This document shows, piece after piece, positions 53,339 to 60,668 of a stretch of 64,000 nt of DNA (positions are counted from its first letter, which is position 1; every line of letters starts with the position of its first letter). This DNA comes from Solibaculum_A intestinale. Its GTDB lineage: Bacteria; Bacillota; Clostridia; Oscillospirales; Acutalibacteraceae. A model generated the notes under the pieces. It was given only the letters and a program-made list of their open reading frames with translations, was not told the origin of the DNA and did not search any database. The position numbers were made by a program, and so were the translations under genes. The DNA is taken from the NCBI RefSeq assembly GCF_040096205.1, contig NZ_JBBMFD010000006.1, forward strand, positions 62,001 through 126,000, written 5' to 3'.

Positions 53339-54277
53339 GTGTTCGGATATATCAAGCCCTTTCAGCCCAATCTAAGGGTGAAGGAATTCGAAATGTATAA
53401 GGGTGTTTACTGCGCCTTGTGCAAATGCATGGGGCGGGAGTATGGCATTCTCTCCCGGATGACCCTCAATTACGATTTTGCGTTTCTCGCCATGCTGGGC
53501 CTGTCGGTTCAGGAGACGTGCGCGGGCTTCGAGCGGCAGCGGTGCCTCTTTAACCCGCTCAAAAAGTGCCTGTGCTGCAAGGGCGGAGAGGCTTTTTCCT
53601 TTTCTGCCGCGGCTTCCATGGTGATGCTCTATTATAAGCTCAAGGATAACGTGGCCGACCAGACTTTTCTAAAATCCATCCCCGCCCGGCTCGCCCTTCC
53701 CTATGCGGCGCATATGCGCAAGAAGGCAAGGAAACGGTACGAAGCCCTGGATGGGGTGATGGAGGAATACATCGAGGCCCAGGGCAGGGTGGAGGCGGAG
53801 AATACCCAAAGCGTGGACGAGGCCGCCGTGCCCACCGCCCGGATGCTCTCAAAGGTATGCGCCATGCTTTCCGGGGACGAGCGGGAGAAACGAGTTCTTA
53901 CCCGGCTGGGATACTGCCTGGGCCGCTGGATTTATCTCATCGACGCGGCGGACGACATGCAAAAGGATTTCGCAAGCGGCAACTACAATGTGTTCCTGCG
54001 AAGAAGCGGGATTACCAAGGAAAACGAAATCCCCGGGGCAAGGGAGTACGCCGAACAGGTGCTGGAACGCACCGAAGTAGAGGCGGCTGCCACCTTCGAT
54101 TTGCTGGAGGAGAAACGCTTCGGGCCGATTTTGGAGAATATTTTTTACGAGGGGCTGCCGATGGTGGCCAGGCGGGTGTTTCACCCGGTTGAGAAGAATC
54201 CATCCCCCAAAGGACGGCGCCGCCAGGCAGAACAGGAAAAGAGCGGCTTAAAGAAAACGGAGGTGAGCGGCGAATGA
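53339..54277 (+). CDS. DUF5685 family protein
   Basis: 312 residues beginning FGYIKPFQPNLRVKEFE and YKGVYCALCKCMGREYG, the pattern of the DUF5685 family of Clostridia, function unknown. Two Cys pairs lie early (CALCKC and RCLFNPLKKCLCC), and the middle is helix-rich with a LIDAADDMQKD motif like an Asp-rich metal or prenyl site. GTG at 53339 is the start. Its stop overlaps the J-domain gene (ATGA), so the two are coupled. Confidence 0.82.
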   Translation: MFGYIKPFQPNLRVKEFEMYKGVYCALCKCMGREYGILSRMTLNYDFAFLAMLGLSVQETCAGFERQRCLFNPLKKCLCCKGGEAFSFSAAASMVMLYYKLKDNVADQTFLKSIPARLALPYAAHMRKKARKRYEALDGVMEEYIEAQGRVEAENTQSVDEAAVPTARMLSKVCAMLSGDEREKRVLTRLGYCLGRWIYLIDAADDMQKDFASGNYNVFLRRSGITKENEIPGAREYAEQVLERTEVEAAATFDLLEEKRFGPILENIFYEGLPMVARRVFHPVEKNPSPKGRRRQAEQEKSGLKKTEVSGE

Positions 54278-54909
54278 CCGATCCTTATAAGGTTCTGGGA
54301 GTCTCGCCCAATGCAAGCGATGAGGAAGTAAAAACGGCGTACCGGGAATTGGCGAAAAAGTACCATCCCGACCGGTATGGAAACAATCCCCTGTCCGATC
54401 TGGCGCAGGAAAAGATGCAGGAGATCAACGCCGCATATGATCAGATCATGAAGCTGCGCCGCGGCGGTGCTTCCGGTTCCTCCGGCGGTTCTTCCTATGG
54501 CGGGTCGTCTTACGGCGGTTCTTCCCAGTTTCGGGACATTCGCAATATGATTAACGCCAACCGCATCGAGGACGCCGACCAGCTGCTCGACGGGGTGCCT
54601 GGCCCCAGCCGGGACGCGGAGTGGTACTTTCTCAAGGGAAGCGTGCTGTATAAGCGGGGCTGGCTGGAAGAGGCCTACACCCACTTTGCCACCGCCAACC
54701 GTATGGACCCGAACAATGCCGAATACCGCGCGGCTCTCAACCAGCTGCAATGGCAGAGAAACGCCGGCGGCTACCGCGCCAACCCCTACGGCAATCGGGG
54801 CGGCGCGCCGGCGCAAACCGGCTGTTCGGCGTGCGACATGTGCTCAAGCTTGATCTGTGCGGACTGCTGCTGCGAATGCATGGGCGGAGACCTGATCAGT
54901 TGCTGTTAG
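54274..54909 (+). CDS. J-domain protein with TPR-like part and Cys-rich tail
   Basis: 211 residues. The J domain (about 1-65) has the HPD motif at 31-33, which stimulates DnaK. A Gly/Ser/Tyr linker (about 68-90) leads to a TPR-like helical part (about 92-155). A tail follows with eleven Cys in the last 28 residues (CSACDMC, CADCCCEC, SCC). The tail could bind a metal cluster or client. Similar proteins exist in Clostridia. It is coupled to the upstream DUF5685 gene and probably works with it. Confidence 0.88.
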   Translation: MTDPYKVLGVSPNASDEEVKTAYRELAKKYHPDRYGNNPLSDLAQEKMQEINAAYDQIMKLRRGGASGSSGGSSYGGSSYGGSSQFRDIRNMINANRIEDADQLLDGVPGPSRDAEWYFLKGSVLYKRGWLEEAYTHFATANRMDPNNAEYRAALNQLQWQRNAGGYRANPYGNRGGAPAQTGCSACDMCSSLICADCCCECMGGDLISCC

Positions 54910-54934
54910 ATTCAGATAGGAGGGAAGGGTGCCG

Positions 54935-55471
54935 ATGAAAAGCAGTCAGAAGCTGGCTTTTGGCGGAATCCTGACGGCCTTGTCGGTGGTCGTCATGCTT
55001 TTAAGCTTCTTTTCCATTGCCGACTATGCGCTGCCCGCTATTGCGGGAGTGCTGCTGATTCCGGCGGTCATTGAGATGGGGAGCAGCCGGGCGCTGGGTG
55101 TTTATGCGGCTACGGCGGTTCTCTCTTTCTTTCTGGCGCCCAGCAAGGAAGCCGCTGTGATGTATATTGCTTTTCTCGGCTACTACCCGGTTTTAAAGGG
55201 CGCGATCGAACGGCTTGGAAAGCTGTGGCTGGAATGGGTCATCAAGCTCATGGTGTTCAATGCAGCCTGTGTGTCGGCCTATTACGTGGTCACCAACGTG
55301 CTGGGCATCCCGGAGGACATCCTGGAGGTGTTCGGCGCTTACGGGCCTCTGGTTCTGCTTTTGCTTGCAAACGTCACCTTCGTCATTTACGACATCGGCG
55401 TCACCCGGCTGATCGCCCTTTACGTCCACCGGATGCAAAAGACGGTGCGCAAATTGTTTCATGGAACATAA
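54935..55471 (+). CDS. Six-helix membrane protein, ECF S-component-like
   Basis: 178 residues with about five to six hydrophobic helices. The pattern KLAFGGILTALSVVVMLL at the start, helices with short loops, and a basic C-terminus recall substrate-binding subunits of ECF transporters. A similar pattern is seen in uncharacterised membrane proteins, so the call is tentative. AGGAGGG is well spaced for the ATG at 54935. It is the last gene of the DUF5685/J-domain unit. Confidence 0.65.
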   Translation: MKSSQKLAFGGILTALSVVVMLLSFFSIADYALPAIAGVLLIPAVIEMGSSRALGVYAATAVLSFFLAPSKEAAVMYIAFLGYYPVLKGAIERLGKLWLEWVIKLMVFNAACVSAYYVVTNVLGIPEDILEVFGAYGPLVLLLLANVTFVIYDIGVTRLIALYVHRMQKTVRKLFHGT

Positions 55472-55488
55472 CGAAGCCAAAAACGAAC

Positions 55489-55540
55489 ACGGTTTTCCGT
55501 TCTTACCTGGCAGGGAAGACACGGGAAACCGTTTTTTTAC
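55489..55540 (+). terminator. Terminator of the J-domain operon
   Basis: ACGGTTTTCCGT (55489-55500) pairs with ACACGGGAAACCGT (55520-55533), then six to seven Ts. Confidence 0.8.
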
Positions 55541-55745
55541 GCTGGAATCGGCCTTACCGCAGCGCTCGCTGCGCATGAAGTTTTTCTTTATACGGCCGCT
55601 GGAAGGGCCTGTGAAGAGGGCCGCCCCAAGGCGGCAAAGACCCTTTTCCCGGGAAATTCTCTTGTCGCATAACCGGACGGCATCTGCTTTGTGCTTCACA
55701 AAAGGACGCGGTGCGGCACTGTCCCTATGAGGTGGGAGAGGTTTT
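55541..55745. other. Non-coding gap
   Basis: Nothing recognisable is seen in this stretch apart from low-confidence open frames with no ribosome binding sites. Confidence 0.4.
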
Positions 55746-55817
55746 ATGCGCCCTCAAGCCGAAAAGTCCGGGCCTTTAGGAAAAATTATGCCGGTCCTTC
55801 GGCGCTTTTTTGTATAA
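55746..55817 (+). CDS. Possible 23-residue small protein
   Basis: The ATG at 55746 follows GAGGTGGGAGAGG, a strong ribosome binding site. The 23-residue product is basic (MRPQAEKSGPLGKIM, then a C-terminal PVLRRFFV). It overlaps a terminator-like hairpin, which argues for a leader-like or spurious frame. I have no homology argument. Confidence 0.25.
   Translation: MRPQAEKSGPLGKIMPVLRRFFV
55758..55811 (+). terminator. Terminator-like hairpin
   Basis: GCCGAAAAGTCCGG pairs with CCGGTCCTTCGGC with a few mismatches, then GCTTTTTT. No gene clearly ends here, so it may end an unseen small RNA. Confidence 0.5.
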
Positions 55818-55873
55818 ATAGGTGGAAAACCAGACGAAACCCCGTCCTTTTTGTGACAGGCAGGAATTTTTCG

Positions 55874-55902
55874 TTGAATTGTGTCGAGGAGGATGGTATA
55901 AT
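55874..55902 (+). promoter_or_regulatory. Promoter of the Vor/Kor operon
   Basis: TTGAAT at 55874-55879, 17-base spacer, TATAAT at 55897-55902. Confidence 0.85.
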
Positions 55903-55998
55903 AAGCAGAACCGGCCGAATAATATGCGGATTTTCAAATGATTGGAAAATTTCCGCGCGGCGGGTCTATTTTTACATAAAAGGAGGAAATCAAAACGC

Positions 55999-56679
55999 AT
56001 GTCGTTTTCCTTTCCAAAGCTGATAATCGTCTGCGGCCATTACGGCACAGGCAAAACAAACCTTTCCCTCAACCTGGCCCACCAGCTTCGCAGTGAGGGC
56101 AAATCCGTCACGCTGGTAGATTTGGACGTGGTCAATCCTTACTTTCGCTCTTCCGATTATACCGAAGAGCTGGAGAGCCTTGGCATCCACGTGCTGGCCC
56201 CCGGCGGCGCCGGCACCACGCTGGACATCCCGGCCCTCCCGGCGAGCATCTTCTCCGTGTTCGACACGGATGCGGACCATGTGATCTTCGACACCGGCGG
56301 GGACGATGCGGGCGTAACGGCCCTGGGCCGTTTTTCCGGCCGGATCAAGGAGGCCGGGGACTATGCCATGCTCTACGTGATCAACAAATATCGGGTGCTC
56401 ACCACCACCGCCGAAGAAGCGGCCTCCCTGCTCCCGGAAATTGAGGCGGCCAGCCGCCTGAAGGCCACCGGGCTTGTCAACAACTCCCACATGTCCCGGC
56501 AGACCACCGCCGCCGACGTACTCGCGTCGGTCCCCTTTGCCGACGAGGTATCCCGTTTAACCGGGCTGCCCGTCTTGTTTACAACGGCTCCTCCGGCCGC
56601 CGCGGGTTCGCTCGCCGGCCGGATCGGCAATATAGTAGAAGCCCAGATCTATGTCAAATTCCCCTGGGAAAATTCTTAA
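55999..56679 (+). CDS. MinD/ParA-like P-loop ATPase
   Basis: 226 residues. The deviant Walker motif CGHYGTGKTNLSLN lies at about 11-24, followed by DLDVVNPYFRSSDY and FDTGGDDAG. A final KxPW motif is not seen. It resembles small MinD-like ATPases often encoded before 2-oxoacid:ferredoxin oxidoreductases in Clostridia, where they may help assemble or mature the enzyme. AGGAGGAAATC precedes the ATG at 55999. Confidence 0.8.
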   Translation: MSFSFPKLIIVCGHYGTGKTNLSLNLAHQLRSEGKSVTLVDLDVVNPYFRSSDYTEELESLGIHVLAPGGAGTTLDIPALPASIFSVFDTDADHVIFDTGGDDAGVTALGRFSGRIKEAGDYAMLYVINKYRVLTTTAEEAASLLPEIEAASRLKATGLVNNSHMSRQTTAADVLASVPFADEVSRLTGLPVLFTTAPPAAAGSLAGRIGNIVEAQIYVKFPWENS

Positions 56680-56695
56680 GCTGGAGGTGCTTTGG

Positions 56696-56902
56696 ATGGC
56701 AAAAATCACCGTAAAGGCTGATACCTGCAAGGGCTGCGGCCTTTGCATGACCGCCTGCCCGCGAAAAATCATCGGATTTGACCGGGACAAGATCAACAGC
56801 AAGGGCTATCACCCGGCTGTTCTTCTCGACGAAGAAAAATGTATTGGCTGCGCCATGTGTGCACAGATGTGCCCGGATTGCGCAATCATCGTGGAAAGGT
56901 AG
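56696..56902 (+). CDS. 4Fe-4S ferredoxin subunit of 2-oxoacid oxidoreductase (delta)
   Basis: 68 residues with two cluster motifs, CKGCGLCMTACP and CIGCAMCAQMCP. Each is C-x2-C-x2-C-x3-C-P, so two [4Fe-4S] clusters are expected. It carries electrons from the oxidoreductase to ferredoxin. GGAGGTG precedes the ATG at 56696. The alpha-subunit gene begins 7 bases later. Confidence 0.93.
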   Translation: MAKITVKADTCKGCGLCMTACPRKIIGFDRDKINSKGYHPAVLLDEEKCIGCAMCAQMCPDCAIIVER

Positions 56903-56909
56903 TGAAGAA

Positions 56910-57974
56910 ATGGCAGAACGAGTATTGATGAAGGGCAACGAAGCGTTGGCCGAGGCCGCCATCCAGGCGGGCTGCCGCCACTTCTTCGGTTACCCGATCA
57001 CCCCCCAGACGGAAGTCGCGGCCTACATGGCCAAGCGCATGCCGAAAATCGGCGGAACCTATTTGCAGGCGGAGTCGGAAGTCGCCGCCATCAACATGGT
57101 GCTCGGCGCCGCTTCGGCGGGCGTGCGGGCCCTGACCTCGTCCTCCTCTCCCGGCATCAGCCTGAAGACCGAGGGCATTTCCTACATCGCGGGCTCCGAC
57201 CTGCCCTGCGTCATCATCAACGTTCAGCGCGGCGGCCCGGGCCTCGGCGGCATCCAGCCCTCCCAGGCGGACTACTGGCAGGCCACCCGCGCCCCCGGCC
57301 ACGGCGATTTGCATGTGCTGGTGTTCGCCCCGTCCACCGTGCAGGAAATGGTGGACCTGGTGATGGACGCCTTCGACATGGCGGACCTGTACCGTATGCC
57401 CGCCATGATCCTGGCGGACGGTGCTCTCGGCCAGATGATGGAACCCGTGGAAATCAAGGAGCGCCCCAAGCGCGACCTTCCCGAAAAGACCTGGGCTGCC
57501 AACGGCCATGAGAATAAGCGCCCGCATAACATCGTAAACTCTCTCTACTTAACTCCCGGCGACTTGGAGGCTCTGGTCAAGGAGCGCTTTGCGCGCTATG
57601 ACCTCATTAAGTCCAAGGAGCAGCGGTCGGAGAGCTATATGGCGGACGATGCGGAGTTCATCGTGGTCGCCTACGGCGCTTCTTCCCGTGTTTGTAAGAG
57701 TGCGGTAAAGGCCGCCCGCGCCGAGGGCATCAGGGTGGGCCTCATCCGCCCGATCACTCTGTGGCCCTTCCCGGTGGACGCCATCCAGGAAGCGGCGAAA
57801 ACCGCCAAGCATTTCCTCACCGTGGAAATGAGCATGGGCCAGATGGTGGACGACGTCCGCCTGGCCGTCAACGGCGCCGTGCCGGTGAGCTTCTTCGGCC
57901 ATACCGGCGGCATCATCCCCAGCCCCGCCGAGGTGCTCGGGGAAATTAAGAAACTTGCAGGAGGTGCGAAATAA
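56910..57974 (+). CDS. vorB: 2-oxoacid:ferredoxin oxidoreductase alpha subunit (VorB/KorA)
   Basis: 354 residues. The N-terminal pyrimidine-binding-like domain shows GCRHFFGYPITPQTEVAAYMA and SEVAAINMVLGAASAG. A core domain follows with PCVIINVQRGGPGLGG. The C-terminal domain starts around EFIVVAYGASSRV. With the three neighbours it oxidises a 2-oxoacid (branched-chain or 2-oxoglutarate) to acyl-CoA and reduces ferredoxin. The substrate is not fixed by sequence. The ATG at 56910 matches homologues. Confidence 0.93.
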   Translation: MAERVLMKGNEALAEAAIQAGCRHFFGYPITPQTEVAAYMAKRMPKIGGTYLQAESEVAAINMVLGAASAGVRALTSSSSPGISLKTEGISYIAGSDLPCVIINVQRGGPGLGGIQPSQADYWQATRAPGHGDLHVLVFAPSTVQEMVDLVMDAFDMADLYRMPAMILADGALGQMMEPVEIKERPKRDLPEKTWAANGHENKRPHNIVNSLYLTPGDLEALVKERFARYDLIKSKEQRSESYMADDAEFIVVAYGASSRVCKSAVKAARAEGIRVGLIRPITLWPFPVDAIQEAAKTAKHFLTVEMSMGQMVDDVRLAVNGAVPVSFFGHTGGIIPSPAEVLGEIKKLAGGAK

Positions 57975-58732
57975 TGGCGATCGTGTTTGAGAAACCTCAT
58001 GCATTGACCGACGTGCCCACCCATTACTGCCCGGGCTGCACCCACGGCATCATCCACCGCTTGGTGGCGGAGGTCATGGACGAGCTGGGCATCGAAGGCC
58101 AGACCATCGGCGTGGCTCCCGTGGGCTGCTCGGTGCTTGCCTATAACTATTTCGGATGCGATATGGTGGAGGCCCCCCACGGCCGCGCCCCGGCGGTCGC
58201 CACCGGCTTAAAGCGCGCCCTGCCCGACCGGGTCGTGTTCTCCTACCAGGGCGACGGCGACCTTGCCGCCATCGGTACGGCTGAAACCGTCCATGCCGCC
58301 ACCCGCGGGGAGAACATCACCGTCATCTTTGTCAACAATGCCATTTACGGCATGACCGGCGGCCAGATGGCTCCCACCACCCTGCCCGGCCAGGTCACCC
58401 AGACCACCCCCTACGGCCGTGACGTGAAGGTGGCCGGCAACCCCATCCGCGTCTGCGAAATGCTCTCCACCCTCGACGGCGTGGCTTTAGCCCAGCGCGT
58501 GTCGGTGGACTGCGTGAAAAACATCCAGGTGGCCAAGAAGGCCATCCGCAAGGGCTTTGAGAACCAGATCAACAAACGCGGCTATTCCATCATTGAGGTG
58601 ATCTCCTCCTGCCCGACCAACTGGGGCCTGACCCCGGTGGAGGCCCTTGACTGGCTGCGGGAGAACATGCTGCCCTACTATCCGCTGGGCGTATATAAGG
58701 ATACCAGTGAGGAGGCAAAGGGAAATGAGTAA
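57974..58732 (+). CDS. 2-oxoacid:ferredoxin oxidoreductase beta subunit (TPP-binding)
   Basis: 252 residues. The TPP motif is GDGDLAAIGTAETVHAA ... NNAIYGMTGGQ. Conserved YCPGCTHGIIHRL holds the C-x2-C cysteines used for the enzyme cluster. It shares one base with the alpha gene stop (TAATG). Full length. Confidence 0.94.
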   Translation: MAIVFEKPHALTDVPTHYCPGCTHGIIHRLVAEVMDELGIEGQTIGVAPVGCSVLAYNYFGCDMVEAPHGRAPAVATGLKRALPDRVVFSYQGDGDLAAIGTAETVHAATRGENITVIFVNNAIYGMTGGQMAPTTLPGQVTQTTPYGRDVKVAGNPIRVCEMLSTLDGVALAQRVSVDCVKNIQVAKKAIRKGFENQINKRGYSIIEVISSCPTNWGLTPVEALDWLRENMLPYYPLGVYKDTSEEAKGNE

Positions 58733-59261
58733 GAATTTCAATATGGTCCTGGCAGGCTTCGGCGGCCAGGGTATCCTCTTTGCCGGTAAGGTCATCGCGT
58801 ACGCCGGCCTGATGGACGGCCAGGAGGTCTCCTGGCTGCCCTCCTACGGCCCGGAAATGCGCGGCGGCACCGCCAATTGCAGCGTTTGTTTGTCCGACGA
58901 GCCCATCGGCTCGCCCCAGGTGCTCAACCCCGACGTGCTCATCGCCATGAACCTGCCCTCTTATGAGAAGTTCATCAAAGCGGTGGTCCCCGGCGGCAAG
59001 GTGTTTATCGATAGTTCCCTGATTTCCGGCAAGGTGGACAGGGAGGACGTGGAGGCTTTCTATGTCCCCGCCACCACTCTGGCGGAAGAAAATGACCTCA
59101 AGGGCCTGGCGAACATCATTCTGCTCGGCAAGGTGTTTAAGGAAGTGGGCTTCTCCTCGGAGGAAGCGCTTCACAAGGCCATTGAAAAATGCGTTCCGGC
59201 CCGCAAGGCTCATTTGAAGGACGCGAACCTGAAGGCCATCCAGATGGGTATGAGCCTGTAA
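58725..59261 (+). CDS. 2-oxoacid:ferredoxin oxidoreductase gamma subunit
   Basis: 178 residues of the gamma (CoA-side) subunit. The N-terminal GFGGQGILFAGKV motif and SYGPEMRGGTANCSV are typical. It overlaps the beta stop by eight bases. GAGGAGGCAAAGG precedes the ATG. A terminator follows. Confidence 0.94.
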   Translation: MSKNFNMVLAGFGGQGILFAGKVIAYAGLMDGQEVSWLPSYGPEMRGGTANCSVCLSDEPIGSPQVLNPDVLIAMNLPSYEKFIKAVVPGGKVFIDSSLISGKVDREDVEAFYVPATTLAEENDLKGLANIILLGKVFKEVGFSSEEALHKAIEKCVPARKAHLKDANLKAIQMGMSL

Positions 59262-59274
59262 GCTTTGGATAAGG

Positions 59275-59309
59275 AAAACGCCGTACCGCATATGCGGTAC
59301 GGCGTTTTT
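59275..59309. terminator. Bidirectional terminator
   Basis: A nearly perfect palindrome with arms AAAACGCCGTACCGCA and TGCGGTACGGCGTTTT. It serves both the oxidoreductase operon (plus) and the repressor array (minus). Confidence 0.9.
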
Positions 59310-59335
59310 GGTTTGGATGGGGAACGAGGGAGAGG

Positions 59336-59557
59336 TCAGCGGTTGACCTCGGGGTTGTCGGTGCGGCCAACCAGGTAGTCGATGGACACGCCGAAGTATT
59401 CGGCCAATGCCTTGGTCGTAGAGGTCAGCGGATCTAGCTCACCGGCTTCATAATGACGATAGTTGCGCTCGGTAATGCCAATAATTTCTGCAATCTGTTT
59501 TTGTGTAATCCCTTTTTCTTTCCGGAGTTTCGTCAAAACATTCGCATCGATAATCAT
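59336..59557 (-). CDS. XRE-family repressor, array unit A (73 aa)
   Basis: 73 residues. A helix-turn-helix (about 5-55) reads KGITQKQIAEIIGITERNYR in outline with recognition helix TERNYRHYEAG. It is followed by the shared tail EYFGVSIDYLVGRT and DNPEVNR. GAGG lies nine bases before the ATG at 59557, giving the same length as the four siblings. The last 65 bases are identical to those of unit B. The likely role is a dimeric repressor of its own divergent promoter, with the operator AGGAAATssATTTCCT present twice upstream. Confidence 0.88.
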   Translation of the reverse strand: MIIDANVLTKLRKEKGITQKQIAEIIGITERNYRHYEAGELDPLTSTTKALAEYFGVSIDYLVGRTDNPEVNR

Positions 59558-59578
59558 AAAATACCTCATAAAATAGTA

Positions 59579-59632
59579 TTGACAGGAAATCCATTTCCTA
59601 TTATAATGATATCAGGAAATGGATTTCCTGTC
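59579..59632. promoter_or_regulatory. Operator/promoter region of unit A
   Basis: A plus-strand promoter TTGACA (59579-59584), 17-base spacer and TATAAT (59602-59607). The spacer holds AGGAAATCCATTTCCT (59584-59599). Its exact inverse AGGAAATGGATTTCCT lies at 59614-59629. Together they form a 19-bp inverted repeat (59581-59599 and 59614-59632). The minus-strand -10 (59605-59600) lacks a -35, because the second operator occupies that place. Confidence 0.85.
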
Positions 59633-59640
59633 GTTGATGT

Positions 59641-59862
59641 CTACCGGTTGACCTCGGGGTTGTCGGTGCGGCCAACCAGGTAGTCGATGGACACGCCGAA
59701 GTATTCGGCAAGAGCAAGCAGACCATGGTAATCGGGGAATCCCTTGCCACCCTCATAGTATTGATAAGCGCGGCAGGTAAGGCCGAGATGATCCGCTACC
59801 ACCTGCTGTGTAACGTGTTTTTCTTTTCGTTGCTCTTTTAGCCTGTCTCCAAAGATATTCAT
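59641..59862 (-). CDS. XRE-family repressor, array unit B (73 aa)
   Basis: 73 residues with the same plan: N-terminal helix-turn-helix (recognition helix LTCRAYQYYEGG) and the common C-terminal tail. GGGGTG lies before the ATG at 59862. Its operator-like word is CGAA-N7-TTCG, different from unit A. Nucleotides 59645-59709 match unit A exactly, so a recent exchange or duplication of the 3' end is likely. Confidence 0.88.
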   Translation of the reverse strand: MNIFGDRLKEQRKEKHVTQQVVADHLGLTCRAYQYYEGGKGFPDYHGLLALAEYFGVSIDYLVGRTDNPEVNR

Positions 59863-59882
59863 ATTTTTCACCCCATCAAGCA

Positions 59883-59936
59883 TTGACACGAAGAAAAATT
59901 TCGCTTATTATAATGACATAGCGAAAAATAATTTCG
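59883..59936. promoter_or_regulatory. Operator/promoter region of unit B
   Basis: TTGACA (59883-59888), 17-base spacer, TATTAT (59906-59911, with TATAAT overlapping at 59909). Operator-like CGAAGAAAAATTTCG (59889-59903) and CGAAAAATAATTTCG (59922-59936) have centres 33 bp apart. The rest of the gap up to 60031 is AT-rich and holds nothing recognisable. Confidence 0.8.
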
Positions 59937-60031
59937 TAAATCGAGAATTGACTTATATAAATAAGGTCAATTATTTCTCATTTTACCATATACAAATACA
60001 AAGTTCAATTTTGGAAGCATCGAATAGCAAT

Positions 60032-60253
60032 CTACCGGTTGACCTCAGGGTTCTCGGTGCGGCCAACCAGGTAGTCAATGGACACGCCGAAGTATTCGGC
60101 GATGGCCAAAAGATTGTCATAGCTGGGCTTGCTGGCGGCAAGCTCCAAATTCTGATATTGCCGCTCGGAAATCTCTAACGCCTGCGCCATTTGCACCTGT
60201 GTCAGACAGTGGGAAGCGCGCAGCAGGCGGATACGCTCGGAAAAAATCATCAT
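60032..60253 (-). CDS. XRE-family repressor, array unit C (73 aa)
   Basis: 73 residues, helix-turn-helix with recognition helix ISERQYQNLELA, and the shared tail with ENPEVNR. GAGGTG lies just before ATGATG at 60253-60248, and either ATG could start. The 65-base 3' block (60036-60100) differs from units A and B at three positions. It is more divergent in the DNA-reading part. Confidence 0.86.
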   Translation of the reverse strand: MMIFSERIRLLRASHCLTQVQMAQALEISERQYQNLELAASKPSYDNLLAIAEYFGVSIDYLVGRTENPEVNR

Positions 60254-60272
60254 GCACCTCGCTGAAAAGTTA

Positions 60273-60325
60273 TTATCACGCAATATATTTCGTGATAATA
60301 TAAGGATACACGAAATAAGTTGCGT
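60273..60325. promoter_or_regulatory. Operator/promoter region of unit C
   Basis: TTATCA (60273-60278), 17-base spacer, TAATAT (60296-60301), weaker boxes than the other units. Operators ACGCAATATATTTCGT (60278-60293) and ACGAAATAAGTTGCGT (60310-60325) have centres 32 bp apart. Confidence 0.7.
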
Positions 60326-60329
60326 AATT

Positions 60330-60551
60330 CTATCGGTTGACTTCCGGGTTCTCGGTGCGGCCGAATAAATAGTCCAGCGAAATTCCCAGATATTCCGCGA
60401 TGGAAAGGAGCCGGTTGCCGTCGGGGAATCGCTCGCCCGTTTCATAGTTTTGATAAGCGCGGGACGTAATCGAAAGAAAAGCAGCGATCTCTTTCACCGA
60501 AATATTTTTTGCTTTGCGGCTTTCCCGCAGGCGGCTGCCAAAGATATTCAC
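60330..60551 (-). CDS. XRE-family repressor, array unit D (73 aa)
   Basis: 73 residues starting with GTG at 60551 after AGAGGTGAAAT. Recognition helix ITSRAYQNYETG. The tail reads EYLGISLDYLFGRT and ENPEVNR, the most divergent of the five in both DNA and protein, so not all copies come from recent duplication. Its operator has GAACA half-sites like unit E. Confidence 0.86.
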   Translation of the reverse strand: MNIFGSRLRESRKAKNISVKEIAAFLSITSRAYQNYETGERFPDGNRLLSIAEYLGISLDYLFGRTENPEVNR

Positions 60552-60570
60552 AAATTTCACCTCTGAACAC

Positions 60571-60625
60571 TTGATAAGAACAAAACGTTCTGCTACAATA
60601 ATAGCAAATAAGAACAAATTGTTCT
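60571..60625. promoter_or_regulatory. Operator/promoter region of unit D
   Basis: TTGATA (60571-60576), 17-base spacer, TACAAT (60594-60599). Palindromes AGAACAAAACGTTCT (60577-60591) and AGAACAAATTGTTCT (60611-60625) have centres 34 bp apart. Confidence 0.82.
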
Positions 60626-60668
60626 TAAAAGATGTAGTTTTCTTATCGTCATCTGTGAAAGGGCAATT

